Source of the DNA: Lineus longissimus
Lineage: Eukaryota > Nemertea > Pilidiophora > Heteronemertea > Lineidae
Length of the DNA: 64,000 nt
Assembly (NCBI RefSeq): GCF_910592395.1
Contig: NC_088308.1
Location: 7,395,001 to 7,459,000 of the forward strand
Direction of reading: 5' to 3'
Shown: positions 62,465 through 64,000 of the stretch, one piece after another
Layout: each line of letters begins with the position of its first letter
How positions within the stretch are numbered: position 1 is the stretch's first letter
Position numbers and translations under genes: made by a program
Notes under the pieces: generated by a model
The model's database searches: none
What the model was told of the DNA's origin: nothing
Seen by the model: only the letters and a program-made list of their open reading frames with translations

Positions 62465-64000
62465 CTTAGTGTGTTTCCATCTTAAGCCGCGTGTCAGTCC
62501 CAAACATATTTCTCTCGTTCGTATCGTGGTAGAGTCTACCATGGTGACTATGGACAAGCGCGTCCCAAGCACCCCGCTATATAGACAGCAAGAACACTCC
62601 AATGGTTACGTCCTTCGTTATCTAGGGTGAATAAATGCACATTATAATGCTGCCGCTGTGTACAGTGGATGTTGAAATACCCTGCATCAAAAAGAGCTCG
62701 GTACACAGTGGACTCGCATGGAGTATAATGCATCAGCCAAGTGTATTGCATCACATTTAAATGATTGCTTCCAAACTCCTCCCCACTTCTGTTAACAAGC
62801 TATAGATCGTGCACGGCTTGCAAAGAGATTCAGCCAGAATTCTACTGATTACTACCTCCCAGCGGGCGGAGCACTGCGCATGAGAATGGTACATTATATC
62901 AACGGGCAAGTCCCGTAATAAGTCTCCGGTGTTGTACCGATTGTGAGCAGGGCAAATAGGGGCCCGAGAGTAATTTGAACATATGATCGGACGCAATTGG
63001 ATTGGCGACGTTGGGTACATGGCAATGGTGAGATATTCAGGATGAATAATGACTCTTTTGGGTAAGCGCAAAAACAACAATGCATGCACCATTGTGTTCT
63101 TCTCATCACTGTTCGCCTTTTTTTGTACATGCAGCTTTGTTTCAAAACTTTCATCCGCCCACAGCAGGTCTTTGTTTGGTTTCAAAAATACACTCGATCA
63201 AATATCTGTGTGCGTAGATTTCAGGAGCGATCCAATGGCATGCTATGGAAGGATAGAAACTCAGCAGTAATTTTTAGCATTAGATTAATTTTGCTATTTG
63301 GATAAAAGTTCAATATCAACTTGAGTATCGGCCAATACGGGATACATTTATCATGAAGCGGTTCTCACCATGTTACCTATAACAGAAGCTCAAGGATGTA
63401 ACCGAAGAAACCCTCGCTAATTGAAAGACAGGTTTGATCGGATTCAGGTTATGATGGTGCTTTTTCATCATCAAGGAATGCCGCTGTGCATCCAGTTGAT
63501 TTCATATATTTCATATTCTCATGTACAAGCTGATGAACCATAGACAGTCATCCTTGCAGCATTTGTAACAGAAATTGGGATAATGAATTTTGATCCAGTT
63601 TCCAATGCTATTTTCCTCATCACCCAGCGACGGAATGTAGCAATATGAAGTAGCTTTTCATCTCCCAACACTTCAGGCTGAAGCATTCGACTGGAGAGGC
63701 TAAGCAGATGGCATAATTCCTGAACAAATATCGCACGCGCTGCACGGGGTGTGAAAAAATCTTTCGACTTGAAGTCGGGGCATTAAAATCTCTCTTCAAT
63801 CTGAACCCATGTGCCTCCCATCCTCTGCTCACAGCGTAATCTACGTGCGGTTTTTGTATTTTTCCGTTCTCGTTGCCGCCCCCTCCCCCCGCCGTCATGG
63901 TATCTTCACTACAGATGTGATTTCGACGTGTAAATCCGCCACAAAATTCTCACAAAATCACCCTTCCCGGTGCATCAATGAATTTCTCCTTCTGCATTGT
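62465..64000. other. Right end of the window: no supported gene
   Basis: A 142-codon minus-strand frame (63185-62757), with overlapping frames in both orientations, shows no domain or splice signals I can defend. Nothing else was recognised up to the edge. Confidence 0.4.

Noticed and set aside
62757-63185. 142-codon minus-strand frame near the right edge
   Set aside because: There is no domain or splice support, and other frames are open on both strands across the same stretch.
1-64000. Known conserved microRNAs (let-7, miR-1, miR-9, miR-71, miR-92, miR-100, miR-124, miR-125, miR-184 mature sequences)
   Set aside because: I scanned by eye for their mature sequences and saw none. A covariance search would be needed to exclude others.

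Overview
This window looks like nuclear DNA from an invertebrate animal. It is AT-rich, has no operons, carries strong GT/AG splice signals around very short exons, and holds a pol III tRNA gene, a decayed LINE fragment, inverted-repeat DNA elements and many minisatellites. The one long, fully recognisable protein is a vesicular acetylcholine transporter (VAChT, SLC18A3/unc-17 type). Its sequence is of protostome character, for example KPFENE after the last membrane segment. A lophotrochozoan such as a mollusc or brachiopod is my best guess, but this is inference and I cannot name a species.

The core of the window is a probable cholinergic gene locus on the minus strand. VAChT is a single uninterrupted exon (49021 down to 47273). 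Just upstream lies a GC-richer, promoter-like stretch ending in a good splice donor (49377|49376), followed by a good acceptor at 49062-49061. This fits the short non-coding leader exon that VAChT and choline acetyltransferase (ChAT) share in other animals. About 40 kb further along the same strand, at 7824-7741, is a compact 28-codon first coding exon. It has its own acceptor (7860-7859) and a consensus donor (GTAAGT), and it ends in PEWNLA. I propose it as the first coding exon of ChAT, with the rest of ChAT beyond the left edge. On this reading VAChT sits inside the first ChAT intron, as in flies, worms and vertebrates. The ChAT assignment rests on position and splice architecture more than on homology.

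Layout: 1-7.7 kb is non-coding, with tRNA-Ala(AGC) at 2689-2761 (+), a 9-bp minisatellite, and a complete 942-bp DNA transposon with 26-bp terminal inverted repeats (TIRs) and a 9-bp target duplication at 5195-6136. From 7.9 to 47 kb is the presumed giant intron. It holds repeats: a LINE reverse-transcriptase fossil (24.0-24.2 kb), a 64-bp perfect duplication (32.5 kb), a 139-bp triple repeat (38.4-38.8 kb), a dyad-rich degenerate array (43.6-43.8 kb), a palindrome cluster (41.1 kb) and a small dispersed repeat family. From 47.3 to 49.6 kb is VAChT and its promoter region. From 49.6 to 64 kb there is mostly nothing recognisable, apart from a nine-copy 70-bp minisatellite (59.2-59.9 kb) and one convincing but unassigned minus-strand exon at 60873-60978.

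Most short open frames in the window look like chance. I found no microRNA, rRNA, second tRNA, CRISPR array or gene cluster.
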